DNA of 64,000 nucleotides from Micromonospora sp. WMMD961 (GCF_029626145.1 NZ_JARUBJ010000002.1:5305501-5369500); one strand, 5' to 3'. Positions 33,001 to 41,777 are shown, counted from the first letter of the stretch. Program-made: numbers and translations. Notes: a model not told the origin generated them from the letters alone.

Positions 33001-35525
33001 CGCTCCCCGTCCGGTTCGTGCCCGTCGCCGGCGAACGGGACGATCAGCCGGGTGCGCTGGTCGTGCCGGTCGATCAGCAGCGCCCGGTCGGGGCGGGGCG
33101 TGTAGGCCAGGTCGTGCGTCCCGAGGTGCAGGGCCAACTCGGTCCCGGGCACGTTGAGGGCGACCAGGCACGCGACGTCGTCGCGGTTCTGGGTGCCGCC
33201 CAGGTCGTCGGCGAGCCGGCGCAACCCGCGCCACCAGCCCAGCAGGTGTACCCCCTGCGCGGGGCCCTGTCGCAGCAGCGCGCGCAGATCGTCCAGGCCG
33301 GAGCGGAACGTGCCCGGGTCGGTGGCACCGAGAACCGACGCGGCGGCGTCCATGCCGAACACCACCAGGTACTCGCGACCGTCGGGCTCGGCCGCCAGGG
33401 CGGCGATCCGGTCGCGCAGTCCGGCCGCGTCGAGGCGGTGCACCGGGTGACCGGCCGCGCGCAGGACCGCCTCGGTGTCGTCGGCGACCGGCTCGGCGGC
33501 GGTGACCAGGGAGGCCACCTGGAACCGGGCGTCGCCGGGAGCGTGTTGGCGGGCCAGGCTCACCGTCGCGGCGCGCAGCACATCCGCGCCGGTCGGTGCG
33601 GTGCCCACCACGGCGAGGTGCCGGCCGGGCGTGGAGTCCATCAGGAACAGTGCGGTGGTGCCGTGCACGTCGACGGTCCGGCCGACCAGGGCCATCGGAC
33701 GGCGGCCACCGGGACGCAGCCCGGCGAAGGTCGGGTCGTTCTCGACCCGCGCGGCCTCGTACCCCTTGAAGACCGCCGGTGCCCGCGAGCCCGGCGGGCG
33801 GGCCTGCCACAGCTCGTGGCGCAACGCGGCGAGGTCCGCCGCGGCGGCGTGCGCGTCGGGGAAGCGCAGCACGGTGTCGGCGCCGACCGCGCCGGCGGCG
33901 GTGTTGACCACCGCGGAGCCGATCGGCAGCGCCGCGGCGGAGTCGTTGAGCGGGTCGAGCACCCCGCCGCCACCGGGCAACGCCACCCGCAACGCGAACT
34001 GTCCGAAGATCGCCTCGGCCCGACCGTAGAGGGCCTCGATGCCGGTCATGCTCTGGCTGGCCAGCACCAGGTGGATGCCGTACGAGCGGCCCTTGCGGGC
34101 CAGCTCCTCCAGCAGGTCCACGGATTCGCGGGCCAACGCGTCGTTGCCGGCCAGCAGCACGTGGAACTCGTCGACGACCGCCACGATGCGGGGCAGCGGA
34201 TTGTCCCGGGGCAGGTCGGCGAGCTTGGTGACACCGTGCCGCTTGAGCGCGCCGGCCCGGCGTTGCGCCTCCCGGCGCAGCTCGCGCAGCACGGCGAGGC
34301 CGTACTCGCGGTCGGACTCGATGCCGACGGCTCGGGCGTGCGGCAGCCAGGACGGGTCTCGGCCGGTGGGCACGAACTCGGTGAAGCTCACGCCCTCCTT
34401 GAAGTCGAGCAGGTAGAGCTGCAACTCGGCCGGCGAGTAGCGGGCGGCCAGCCCGTAGAGGACGTCGAGGAGGAAGACGGTCTTGCCCGCGCCGGTGCGC
34501 CCGCCGACCAGCCAGTGTGGGGTGGCGTCGTCGAAGGCGAGCGTCAGCGGGGAGGTGCCGACCCGGCCGATCACCGTCCGCAGACCGTTGCCGGCGGACT
34601 CGGCCCAGCGCCGCTCGGGCAGCAGGTCGGTGAACGGCAGCGCGTCGGCGCGTCGGGTGGCGGCGCCGAGGTGTTCGGCGAGCGCGCGTACCGAGGCGGG
34701 CGGCGGGTCGCCGTCGAGCAACACGGGTGCGGCGAGCCCGCTGCCGTCGGCGCTGAACGGGACGCCGGGCGGGTCGCCGACGTGCGCGTACCCCTGGTCG
34801 AGCCGGATCGCCGTGGTGCCGCCCAGCGGCGGCGCGGTCTCGCCGGGCAGCCGGGACGGGTGGCCGGTGAGCAGGACGCAGACGGCGGCGGCCGGGCCGG
34901 CGTGAGTGAGAGCGGCGAGCCGGGCCAGCTCGCGCGGCGGTGGCGCGGCGGTGGCGACCACCACCAGGAGGTGCCGGGCGGTGGGCTGACCGTGCTGCGC
35001 GGCCCGGGCGTGCTGCTCGGCGGCATCGAGCAGCGCGGTCACCTCCGCCTCACCGGTGGCCGGCGGGTCGAGCACCCCGGCGTCGAGCAGGGGGCGCAAC
35101 GGGCCGAAGGTGGCGCCCAGCGCGGCCGTGTCGATGCCGGCGACCCGGACCTGACCGGGCGGCGCGGTGGCGACCAGCCGCAGCACCAACGCCCGCAGCA
35201 GCCCGGCGACCAGCGGGTCCCGGGCGTCGGTGTCGACGGCCAGGTGGTGACCGCCGCCGAGTGGTACCAGCACCGGGAACTCACCGTCCGGGGTGGACGC
35301 CGCGCCGATCCGCACCGCTGTCGGCTCCTTGGTCAGCGGCGTGACGCCCGGATCGGGAGTGGCGAGGGCACCGCCGAGACGGGCGAGTCGGGTCACCAGG
35401 TCGTCGCCCCCGGCCGGGGCGGCGGCGGTCGCCGTGCCGAGCGCGTTGCGGGCGTTGTCCAGGTGTGCCCGGGCCGCCCGGTGGGAGTTGACCGCCTGCC
35501 CGTACGCCGACGCGAGCCTGCCCAC
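32997..35525 (-). CDS. FtsK/SpoIIIE-type ATPase, one intact motor domain between degenerate ones
   Basis: 842 aa. The central FtsK/SpoIIIE domain has Walker A GGRTGAGKTV (residues 341-350), FKEGVSFTEF after it, Walker B RIVAVVDEFHVLL (446-458) and the sensor segment LASQSM (489-493). The region before it (about 85-260) and the region after it (about 620-800; AVVGTAPTGADVLRA without the P-loop lysine) look like P-loop domains that lost catalysis, the multi-domain layout known from EccC-type ATPases of type VII secretion. No N-terminal transmembrane helices are present, unlike FtsK. The GTG at 35525 follows GGGGGCAGAG; an upstream GTG at 35603 gives a Cys-rich unlikely N-terminus. Coupled by GTGA overlap to the membrane protein gene downstream and preceded by the binding-protein fusion gene, 98 bp upstream. 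Confidence 0.82.
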   Translation of the reverse strand: MGRLASAYGQAVNSHRAARAHLDNARNALGTATAAAPAGGDDLVTRLARLGGALATPDPGVTPLTKEPTAVRIGAASTPDGEFPVLVPLGGGHHLAVDTDARDPLVAGLLRALVLRLVATAPPGQVRVAGIDTAALGATFGPLRPLLDAGVLDPPATGEAEVTALLDAAEQHARAAQHGQPTARHLLVVVATAAPPPRELARLAALTHAGPAAAVCVLLTGHPSRLPGETAPPLGGTTAIRLDQGYAHVGDPPGVPFSADGSGLAAPVLLDGDPPPASVRALAEHLGAATRRADALPFTDLLPERRWAESAGNGLRTVIGRVGTSPLTLAFDDATPHWLVGGRTGAGKTVFLLDVLYGLAARYSPAELQLYLLDFKEGVSFTEFVPTGRDPSWLPHARAVGIESDREYGLAVLRELRREAQRRAGALKRHGVTKLADLPRDNPLPRIVAVVDEFHVLLAGNDALARESVDLLEELARKGRSYGIHLVLASQSMTGIEALYGRAEAIFGQFALRVALPGGGGVLDPLNDSAAALPIGSAVVNTAAGAVGADTVLRFPDAHAAAADLAALRHELWQARPPGSRAPAVFKGYEAARVENDPTFAGLRPGGRRPMALVGRTVDVHGTTALFLMDSTPGRHLAVVGTAPTGADVLRAATVSLARQHAPGDARFQVASLVTAAEPVADDTEAVLRAAGHPVHRLDAAGLRDRIAALAAEPDGREYLVVFGMDAAASVLGATDPGTFRSGLDDLRALLRQGPAQGVHLLGWWRGLRRLADDLGGTQNRDDVACLVALNVPGTELALHLGTHDLAYTPRPDRALLIDRHDQRTRLIVPFAGDGHEPDGER

Positions 35526-35623
35526 CCTCTGCCCCCAACGCCGACGGCCGCCTGGTCCCAGGAACCCTAACGGACACCGGTGGCACCCGGACAGTCCTGC
35601 CACGACGTGTCACGCCGGGTCTG

Positions 35624-38320
35624 TCAGGTGGGCCCGCACGGCACCGGGTCGGCGGTGTCGGCCAACCCGCAGCGGAACACCTCCACCGGCGCCGTCACCA
35701 CGTCCGGCACCTGCTCCACCCGCAGCAGGGCCAGCCGCTTGTCGACCGGCTCCCCCGAGTCGGGGGTGAACCGGATCAGCCCGGCCACCCCCGGGTACCC
35801 CTGGCCGGCGTTCTGCCGGAGCACCTCCGCGTGCACGGCGACCGGGTTGACCGACGTCGGCTCCCACCGTTGGCGCGGGTCGGCGTGGTGCAGCCGGGCG
35901 GCGAGGCTCTCCACCGCGCGGATCATCATCATCGCCGCGTCGTAGGCGAGGCTGACCCGCTCGCCGACCTGGTGCTCGGAGCCCGGTCGGCAGCGTGGCG
36001 GGTCGAGCAGGTCGTCGGCCTGGATCCAGGCCAGGAAACTGGCCCGCGCGTCGTCCCGTCGGTCCTGGGCGGCCTTCAACGCGGCGCAGGTGGCCAGGGC
36101 CGCCTTGGAGACGTACGTGACGGGCAGGTTGCTGGGGGCTGCGACGCGCAGCCCGGGATTGGCCATGTAGCGGTTGACCGAGTCGTCGGCGACGAGGTGC
36201 CGGGGCGGGTTGCCGCCGCACTCGCGCAACGCCCGCAGGAAACCGTGGAACTCCGTCCAGCGGCCCGCGTAGAAGAGCAGGCCGGGGTAGCCGCACTCGT
36301 CGATCAGCCGGGCACCGGTGCTCCACTTTTCGAGGCGCGTCATCCGGGGACCGAACCGTTGCCGGAGCCCGTCGACGAGCGTACCCACGTACAGGTCCTC
36401 GGTGAGCGTGCTGCCCTCCAGCGTCGTGTAGTAGACGTGCGCCTCGTCGACCTTCAGCACCTGTTGGGCGTACGCGTCGACCATCTCCACCTGGTCGGCG
36501 TTGGGCGCGGAGATCTGCAGGTAGAGGCGGGAGTTCGCGTCCATCCGATCGGCGGAGAGCGTGGGCGCCAGCACCGGCAGCCCGACCCGGTTCAACTCGC
36601 GCAGCGCTCGGGCGGTGCTCGTCCGACTCTCCACCAGACCGACCACCCCGACCACGGTGGGGTCGTCAGCGGCCAGCTCGGCGAGCATCGCCACGGCCCG
36701 GTCCGCGTAGATCATCTGCCGGCCGCCGTTGGCCACCACGATCCGCAGCAGCGCCGCGCCGTTGGCGCCGGCCGACTCCTTCAGCAACGCGTACTGGGCG
36801 GTGGCCATGCCTTCGAGCTCCTCGCGCTCGGAGACGTAGGACTCCTCGTCGGCGCGGGTCAGGTTGCCGGTCAGCGTGCCCAGGTAGACCAGGGTCAGGA
36901 AGGGTCGGCGTCGGTCGCTGCGCTGCCAGACCTCCTCGGCGGCGCGGTTCTGCGCGAAGATCCGCCGCTGGATGGTCCGCAGCCCGTCCTGGCCGGGGTC
37001 GTTGTTGAACACCTGCGCGGCGCTGTCGCTGTAGCCGACACATTCGCCGCGGGCGACCAATTCGACCGACACCCGGCCGCCGGTCAGCGACGGGTGGCAA
37101 CCCGGCCCCCACCGGCTGCCCGCCCACACACCCAGCGCCGCCACCAGCACCAGGCAGAGCGCCGCCGGCAGGAAACGCCGCGACCACCAGGGCGGATCGG
37201 GCGCGGAGAACGGCCGGACGCCGCCCCGCGACGGCGGGCCGGTGTCGGTGTCGTCGGGGCGCAACGCCACGAGCCAGGCGGCCTGGCGGCGCAGCCGCCG
37301 CATCTCCGGCAGCGCCTCGGCCCACTCGTCGTACGCCTCGTCGGCCTCGGTCAGCGGGTGCGGCTCGGGCAGCTCCGGCGGCGGTTGCCCGCCGGAGACG
37401 ACGATGAGCAGCGGGTCGTTGCGGCCGGTCTCGGTACGGACGTCCCCGACCAGGCGCACCAGTTCGCCGCCGACGTTGCCGGGCGCGACGTGGTCGATCA
37501 GCAGCACCGGGTACGCGGTGCGCCGCCAGTCCGACGGGCGCCACGGCCGACGCCGGTACGCCTGCCGCAGGTCCTCCAGGAACGCGTGCAGCAGCAGCTT
37601 GTTGACCTGGTCGGGTTGCTCGCCGTCCCGCCACCCGGCGGTGAGGCGCTCGGCGAAGCCGAGGAACGTGACCGACTGCCGGGGCGCGAGGTACTGCTGG
37701 CGCATGAACCAGGTGTAGTGCCGCCCGAGCACCGGCACCCGGCCGGAGACGGCGGCCCGGAAGACCACCCCCGGCACCGCGCGGCGGACCAGCCAGAGCA
37801 GCACCTGCGAGACGATGCTGACCGCGTCACCGCCGCTGGGCAGCGCCTCGGGAGCACGCGGACCTCGACGGTCACGCAGTCGGCGTACCAGGGCCGCGCG
37901 GCTGTCGTCGGCGTCCACGCCGAAGGTGAGGCTCTGGTGCATCAGCCAGTCGGCGAGCGGGTAGTGCCGGAAGCGCAGCCGGGCGGCGCCGAACGCCTCC
38001 AGGGAGAGCTGCCGGTGCAGCTCGCGCAGCAACGCCGACAGGTCCCCGGCACCCGGGGGTGCGTCGGCGTCCACCACGGCGTGCGGCACCCGTCGCCGGG
38101 GGCCCTGACCGAGGAATCGGCGTAGCGGCACCATCAGGTCCGACGTGTCCGAGCGGACCAGCCAGAGCAGCGGCAGCCGGCGGTCGCCACGACGGGGTCG
38201 CCGCAGCACGCGAGCGAGCAGCGCGAAGAACTCCGGCCCGCCGGCCGGCAACCGGTCCCGACCGCCCGCGGCCTGCCGCTGGCCGATCAACTCTCGCTTG
38301 GGTACCTCGGACCGCCGCAC
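35624..38320 (-). CDS. Membrane-anchored fusion: large cytoplasmic domain, one TM helix, extracellular type-1 binding-protein domain
   Basis: 898 aa. Residues 1-380 are basic and without a signal peptide; strand-like segments (LPLLWLVRSD, YPVLLIDHVAP, DPLLIVVSGG) suggest a P-loop-like alpha/beta domain, but no intact Walker A is seen. A single hydrophobic helix (about 382-402, PAALCLVLVAALGVWAGS) follows, then about 490 residues resembling LivJ/ANF-receptor proteins: FLTLVYLGTLTGN, VVGVVGLVESRTSTARALRELNRVGLPVLAPTLS and LYVGTLVDGLRQRFG. Positive-inside charge predicts the binding domain outside the cell. The GTG start has a near-perfect GGAGGTGA. First gene of the operon with the FtsK-type ATPase and the coiled-coil membrane protein. 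It reads as a one-pass sensor rather than a transport receptor, because no permease is nearby. Confidence 0.8.
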   Translation of the reverse strand: MRRSEVPKRELIGQRQAAGGRDRLPAGGPEFFALLARVLRRPRRGDRRLPLLWLVRSDTSDLMVPLRRFLGQGPRRRVPHAVVDADAPPGAGDLSALLRELHRQLSLEAFGAARLRFRHYPLADWLMHQSLTFGVDADDSRAALVRRLRDRRGPRAPEALPSGGDAVSIVSQVLLWLVRRAVPGVVFRAAVSGRVPVLGRHYTWFMRQQYLAPRQSVTFLGFAERLTAGWRDGEQPDQVNKLLLHAFLEDLRQAYRRRPWRPSDWRRTAYPVLLIDHVAPGNVGGELVRLVGDVRTETGRNDPLLIVVSGGQPPPELPEPHPLTEADEAYDEWAEALPEMRRLRRQAAWLVALRPDDTDTGPPSRGGVRPFSAPDPPWWSRRFLPAALCLVLVAALGVWAGSRWGPGCHPSLTGGRVSVELVARGECVGYSDSAAQVFNNDPGQDGLRTIQRRIFAQNRAAEEVWQRSDRRRPFLTLVYLGTLTGNLTRADEESYVSEREELEGMATAQYALLKESAGANGAALLRIVVANGGRQMIYADRAVAMLAELAADDPTVVGVVGLVESRTSTARALRELNRVGLPVLAPTLSADRMDANSRLYLQISAPNADQVEMVDAYAQQVLKVDEAHVYYTTLEGSTLTEDLYVGTLVDGLRQRFGPRMTRLEKWSTGARLIDECGYPGLLFYAGRWTEFHGFLRALRECGGNPPRHLVADDSVNRYMANPGLRVAAPSNLPVTYVSKAALATCAALKAAQDRRDDARASFLAWIQADDLLDPPRCRPGSEHQVGERVSLAYDAAMMMIRAVESLAARLHHADPRQRWEPTSVNPVAVHAEVLRQNAGQGYPGVAGLIRFTPDSGEPVDKRLALLRVEQVPDVVTAPVEVFRCGLADTADPVPCGPT

Positions 38321-38482
38321 GCGTCACCTCCGATCCACACAGTGTGACCTTGCGGGGCAAGCGGCACCAGCCATCGATGCCGATCGGCGGCGTTGCGGGC
38401 CGGCGGCGTCACCGTCGGCTGAGCGGAACCGACCCCGGTTGCCCCGGCCAGGTTTCCGGCATCCTTTCCGGTGCTTCGGCGG

Positions 38483-39760
38483 CTACCTCGCCGTGAGGGG
38501 GTCGCACAGCGGAAAGTTCTGGTGGAAAACGTTGCCGGGGTCGACGCGCTGCTTGATCTCGCGCAGGCGGCGCAGCGTCGGCTCGGGGAAGGCATCGACG
38601 AGCAGCTCGGGCGAGAACGTCGACTCGAAGCTCAGGTAGAGACCGTCGAGCGCGGGGCGTACGCGGTCCCACGCCTCGTCGAAGGCGCCCTGGCGGCCGT
38701 CGGCGACCGCGGTGATCGAGAAGTTCTGGTGGCGGTGGGCGTAGGCGGTCGCGTCCCCGGCCACGTCGTTGATCGCGCCGCCGGCCGATCGGATCTGGAG
38801 CAACTGCCCGAAGCCCGAACGGATGAGGCCGCCGAGAGCAGTGGTGACGTCGTCGTCGAGGTGCACGGCCAGGCCGCTGTGCGTACGCGCCGACTGTTGC
38901 CCGCGGTGGGGCGCGTGGCTCGCACCCACGACGGCGGCGTACGGCACGACCGTCGCGTGCTGGCCGAGGCGCGGCGCGAGGCGGAGGAACGGTTCGATCG
39001 CCGCGGTTGCCGCGGCCACCTCGTCGCGGGCGTACACGATGGTGGCCAGCGCCACGTCGCTGCTCATCAGATAGAGAAACGCGGAGATGTCCCTCGGCGC
39101 GGCCTCGACCGTCTCGCCCCACGCGCGCAGGAACGCCTCCGGCCTGCCGATCCGGTACTGCAGCGTGGCGTGGACGACGGCCGGGACACGGTGGGCACGG
39201 AACACGAACGATGTCGCGATGCCCACGTTGGCGCCTGCTCCACGCAGCGCCCAGAACAGGTCCGGCTCCCGTTCGGCGTCAACGGTACGGATCCGGCCGT
39301 CGGCCGTGACGATGTCGGCGGCGACCAGGTTGTCGATGGTGAGCCCGTGTGCCCGCCCGAACAGGCCGATGCCGCCGGTGGTGGCGAGGCCGCCGACGCC
39401 CACGTCGCCGGAGTCGCCCGAGCCGATCACCAGGCCGTGCGGGCGCAGCGTCGCGGCGACGTCACCCCACCGGGCGCCGGGGCCCACCCGGACCAGTCCG
39501 TCCGAATCTTCGATCGGCTCGACGCTCGCCAGCCGACCGAGGTCTATGACGCTGCCGCCGACGTTGGTGGCGATGCTGCTGATGCCGTGCCCGCCGCTGC
39601 GCACCGCCAGGTCACCACCTGCGGCAACCGCCTGCGCGAGCGCCTCGGCCACCTCGTCGGCGTCGCCGGGGCGCAGCACCTGGGCGGGGGCGCCGGCGGC
39701 CGTGTAGACGTCCCGGAGATCCCGGTAGCCCGGGTCGCCGGGGCGAACGATCTCGATCAT
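38483..39760 (-). CDS. FAD-binding oxidoreductase, berberine-bridge (BBE) type
   Basis: 425 aa cytoplasmic PCMH/BBE oxidase. The FAD-linking His is in LAVRSGGHGISS; the second covalent site Cys is replaced (GSGDSGDVGVGGLATTGGIG). The C-terminal tail LREIKQRVDPGNVFHQNFPL is the BBE motif. Substrate unknown. The ATG start has GAGGAG upstream and lies ten bases after the stop of the SDR gene; MarR, SDR and this gene form one operon. It is only distantly like the BBE oxidase at 22851-24227. Confidence 0.88.
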   Translation of the reverse strand: MIEIVRPGDPGYRDLRDVYTAAGAPAQVLRPGDADEVAEALAQAVAAGGDLAVRSGGHGISSIATNVGGSVIDLGRLASVEPIEDSDGLVRVGPGARWGDVAATLRPHGLVIGSGDSGDVGVGGLATTGGIGLFGRAHGLTIDNLVAADIVTADGRIRTVDAEREPDLFWALRGAGANVGIATSFVFRAHRVPAVVHATLQYRIGRPEAFLRAWGETVEAAPRDISAFLYLMSSDVALATIVYARDEVAAATAAIEPFLRLAPRLGQHATVVPYAAVVGASHAPHRGQQSARTHSGLAVHLDDDVTTALGGLIRSGFGQLLQIRSAGGAINDVAGDATAYAHRHQNFSITAVADGRQGAFDEAWDRVRPALDGLYLSFESTFSPELLVDAFPEPTLRRLREIKQRVDPGNVFHQNFPLCDPLTAR

Positions 39761-39770
39761 TGGGTGCTCC

Positions 39771-40529
39771 TCACGCGGCTCGGGGGCCCTCGGTGCGCTC
39801 GACGAGGTAGTGCAGAACGGAGTCGGCGAGTGGGCTGGTGCCCGCGACCAGTTCGGCTACGTGCACGCCGACGTCGGTGGCGGGGATCCACCTCGGGTCG
39901 TCGATGCCGGCGAGCTGCCGGGCCCGGGTGCGGATGACGCCCAGGACGACCTCGTAGACGCGCGGGCCGTCGCCGCGCAGTTCCTCGGCGATGGTGCGGG
40001 TCATCGACTTCGTGGCCGCCGCGGTCAGGGCCACCCCACCCGCGCCGGGGAAGGGCAGATCGGCACTGAGCCCGTTGAGCTGGACGATGGCGCCGTCCGG
40101 CGCGAGGGCGGGGATCAGCGACCGGTACGCCCGGAAGATCGTCGTCTGGTTCTGCGCTATCAGCGCCTCCCACTCCTCGTCGGTGAGGTCGATGAGCCGC
40201 TTGCGGCCCTGCTCACCCCAGTCCGCGACGCTCACGATCGCGCCGGTGAGCGGGCCGCGCTCGCGGACCAGCGCCGCGACCGACTCGGGCAGGCCCGGGT
40301 CGAGCAGGTCGAGGGTGGTGGTGACCAGGCGCGGCGAGGCCACGCGGGACGCCAGGTCATCGAGCTTGGGCCGGCCGCGACCGGTGGCGATGACGGTGGC
40401 GCCGGTGTCGAGCAGGGCCCGCGTGACGCCCTCGCCGACACCACCGGCGCCGCCGACGACGAGCACCGTCGAGCCGGTCAGGTCGGTTTCCGGGCGAGCC
40501 CAGGCGGGCGCGTTGCCGTTGCTGGTCAT
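39771..40529 (-). CDS. SDR-family protein lacking the catalytic tyrosine
   Basis: 252 aa Rossmann-fold short-chain dehydrogenase/reductase relative. The cofactor loop VLVVGGAGGVGEGVTRALL (residues about 22-40) and an Arg after ATG (R51) suggest NADP(H). Ser 155 (LNGLSAD) and Lys 174 (AATKSM) stand where the SDR catalytic Ser and Lys are, but the position of the Tyr in YxxxK is Ala 170, and the NNAG element is SVAD. It may bind a cofactor without normal SDR chemistry. The ATG start has AAGGAG seven bases upstream. Second gene of the MarR-SDR-FAD oxidase operon. Confidence 0.85.
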   Translation of the reverse strand: MTSNGNAPAWARPETDLTGSTVLVVGGAGGVGEGVTRALLDTGATVIATGRGRPKLDDLASRVASPRLVTTTLDLLDPGLPESVAALVRERGPLTGAIVSVADWGEQGRKRLIDLTDEEWEALIAQNQTTIFRAYRSLIPALAPDGAIVQLNGLSADLPFPGAGGVALTAAATKSMTRTIAEELRGDGPRVYEVVLGVIRTRARQLAGIDDPRWIPATDVGVHVAELVAGTSPLADSVLHYLVERTEGPRAA

Positions 40530-40533
40530 ATCG

Positions 40534-41016
40534 CTACTCCTTTGCCGTACCGCGCTGCCCGGCTCGCTGTTGCGCGTGCTTCAGCAGGGCGGTGAGAGTC
40601 GTGTCGAATTCGTCGAGGCGTTCCGGGGTGATGCCGTCGAGGAACCAGTGCTGCGCCGAGCGCAGGTGTGGTCCCAGCGCGCTGCGGTAGGCGTGGCGCC
40701 CGGCGTCGGTCAGGGTGATCACCGCGGAGCGACCGTCCCCAGCGTCGCCGCGGGAGCGCTCGATCAGACCGCGCTGTTCGAGCCGGCGGAGTTGGTGCGA
40801 CAGGCGGCCGGTTTCCCAGTCGAGGGCACGGGCGCACCGAGTGGAGCGCATGCTGCCCTCGGGCGCGTGCGCCAGCTCGGCCAGGACGGTGAAATCGGCC
40901 TCAGACAGCCCGGAGCTGTCGGCCAGGTCGCGGCCGACCTCGCGACGCACCACCTCGCTGAGCAGGACGAAGGTCTGCCACACCCGACGCTGCTGCGCTG
41001 ACGACTTTGCTGACAT
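40534..41016 (-). CDS. MarR family transcriptional regulator
   Basis: 160 aa winged-helix dimer. Seen: LSEADFTVLAELAHAPEGSMRSTRCARALDWETGRLSHQLRRLEQRGLIERS, the MarR HTH region (residues about 38-90), followed by the wing DAGDGRSAVITLTDAGR. I use ATG 41016 although no Shine-Dalgarno sequence precedes it: an upstream in-frame ATG (41064) would put two strong palindromic operators inside the coding region, whereas from 41016 one operator overlaps the start and the other lies in the promoter, fitting autorepression. Leads the operon with the SDR and FAD oxidase genes. Confidence 0.88.
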   Translation of the reverse strand: MSAKSSAQQRRVWQTFVLLSEVVRREVGRDLADSSGLSEADFTVLAELAHAPEGSMRSTRCARALDWETGRLSHQLRRLEQRGLIERSRGDAGDGRSAVITLTDAGRHAYRSALGPHLRSAQHWFLDGITPERLDEFDTTLTALLKHAQQRAGQRGTAKE

Positions 41017-41024
41017 GTCAGGAA
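41007..41024. promoter_or_regulatory. MarR operator O1, overlapping the marR start codon
   Basis: TTGCTGACATGTCAGGAA; symmetric except at one base pair and matching the second operator at nearly every position of its arms. It covers the ATG (41014-41016), so bound repressor would block both initiation of transcription through the site and, in a leaderless or short-leader transcript, the start itself. Confidence 0.75.
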
Positions 41025-41034
41025 CATTAGCGCG

Positions 41035-41052
41035 TTGCTGACGCGTCAGCAA
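41035..41052. promoter_or_regulatory. MarR operator O2, perfect 18-bp palindrome
   Basis: TTGCTGACGCGTCAGCAA is a perfect palindrome upstream of marR. The centre lies 28 bp from the centre of O1. Two near-identical palindromes at a MarR gene are strong evidence for an autoregulatory operator pair. Confidence 0.8.
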
Positions 41053-41192
41053 AGTCGGCCTCATGACAGCCGGGCTATGCCCCTTCTGGGGTGAATTACC
41101 CCGTACCGTATCGGGTGGGCGAGGATGCGGAGACGGGTTCAGCAGCAGCCGAGGTACCGCCCACCCGCCCGACGGTCACCGCGAGTGACCGA

Positions 41193-41708
41193 TCACCCGA
41201 CTGCCGGAGCGCCCGTCGCCTCGACACGGCTCGCCTCGACCGCGCGGATGTGCCGGTAGGCGAACCAGAGCGGCGGGAACGCCCCGACCGCGAAGGACAG
41301 GTCGATGAGCGTCCAGAACCAGGGGATGTCGCGGATCGGCCCGCAGATCAGCGCCAGCGGGACGATGCCCGCGCAGGCGATCATGCCGACCTGCACCACC
41401 CAGACGTTGCGTACCGGGTCGCGCAGCGGCCCCCAGAACGCGACCGCCAGCACCAGGTGGGCGAAAGCCAGCCAGTCGGTGCCGTAGAGCAGGAACGGGT
41501 AGTCCTCGCCGGCCGTGACGAGCCCGGTGTGCACCCGCTCGATCCAGGAGACAAGGGCGGGCAGTTGGCCGGCGAGCGGGTCCAGCGCGCGCAGCAGCCA
41601 GCGCACCTCGATCTCCAGCGGAAACGCGGTGGCACCGCTCAGGAAGAGCCCGATCAGCACGATCCACAGCCACCGACGGGTCCGTCGTAGCCGCTCCTCG
41701 ATGTCCAT
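41193..41708 (-). CDS. Small integral membrane protein
   Basis: 171 aa with four predicted membrane helices: WLWIVLIGLFLSGATAF, LAFAHLVLAVAFWGPLR, MIACAGIVPLALICGPI and LIDLSFAVGAFPPLWFAYRHI; short charged N- and C-termini. A conserved-looking extracytoplasmic loop contains DPLAGQLPALVSWIERVHTGL. I do not recognise a named family. It lies between the MarR operon and an MFS gene on the same strand, with no overlap, so no functional link is supported. Confidence 0.72.
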   Translation of the reverse strand: MDIEERLRRTRRWLWIVLIGLFLSGATAFPLEIEVRWLLRALDPLAGQLPALVSWIERVHTGLVTAGEDYPFLLYGTDWLAFAHLVLAVAFWGPLRDPVRNVWVVQVGMIACAGIVPLALICGPIRDIPWFWTLIDLSFAVGAFPPLWFAYRHIRAVEASRVEATGAPAVG

Positions 41709-41777
41709 GACCGCAGCGTAACGATGATCTTCGTGCCATCAGGTCCCGCGCGGGGGCCGCCCGGGGTGACCGCTGTC

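Noticed and set aside
32748..35570. Long plus-strand open frame (about 940 codons) antisense to the FtsK-type ATPase
   Set aside because: Shadow of the real gene; no motif, low-complexity Gly/Arg/Val composition.
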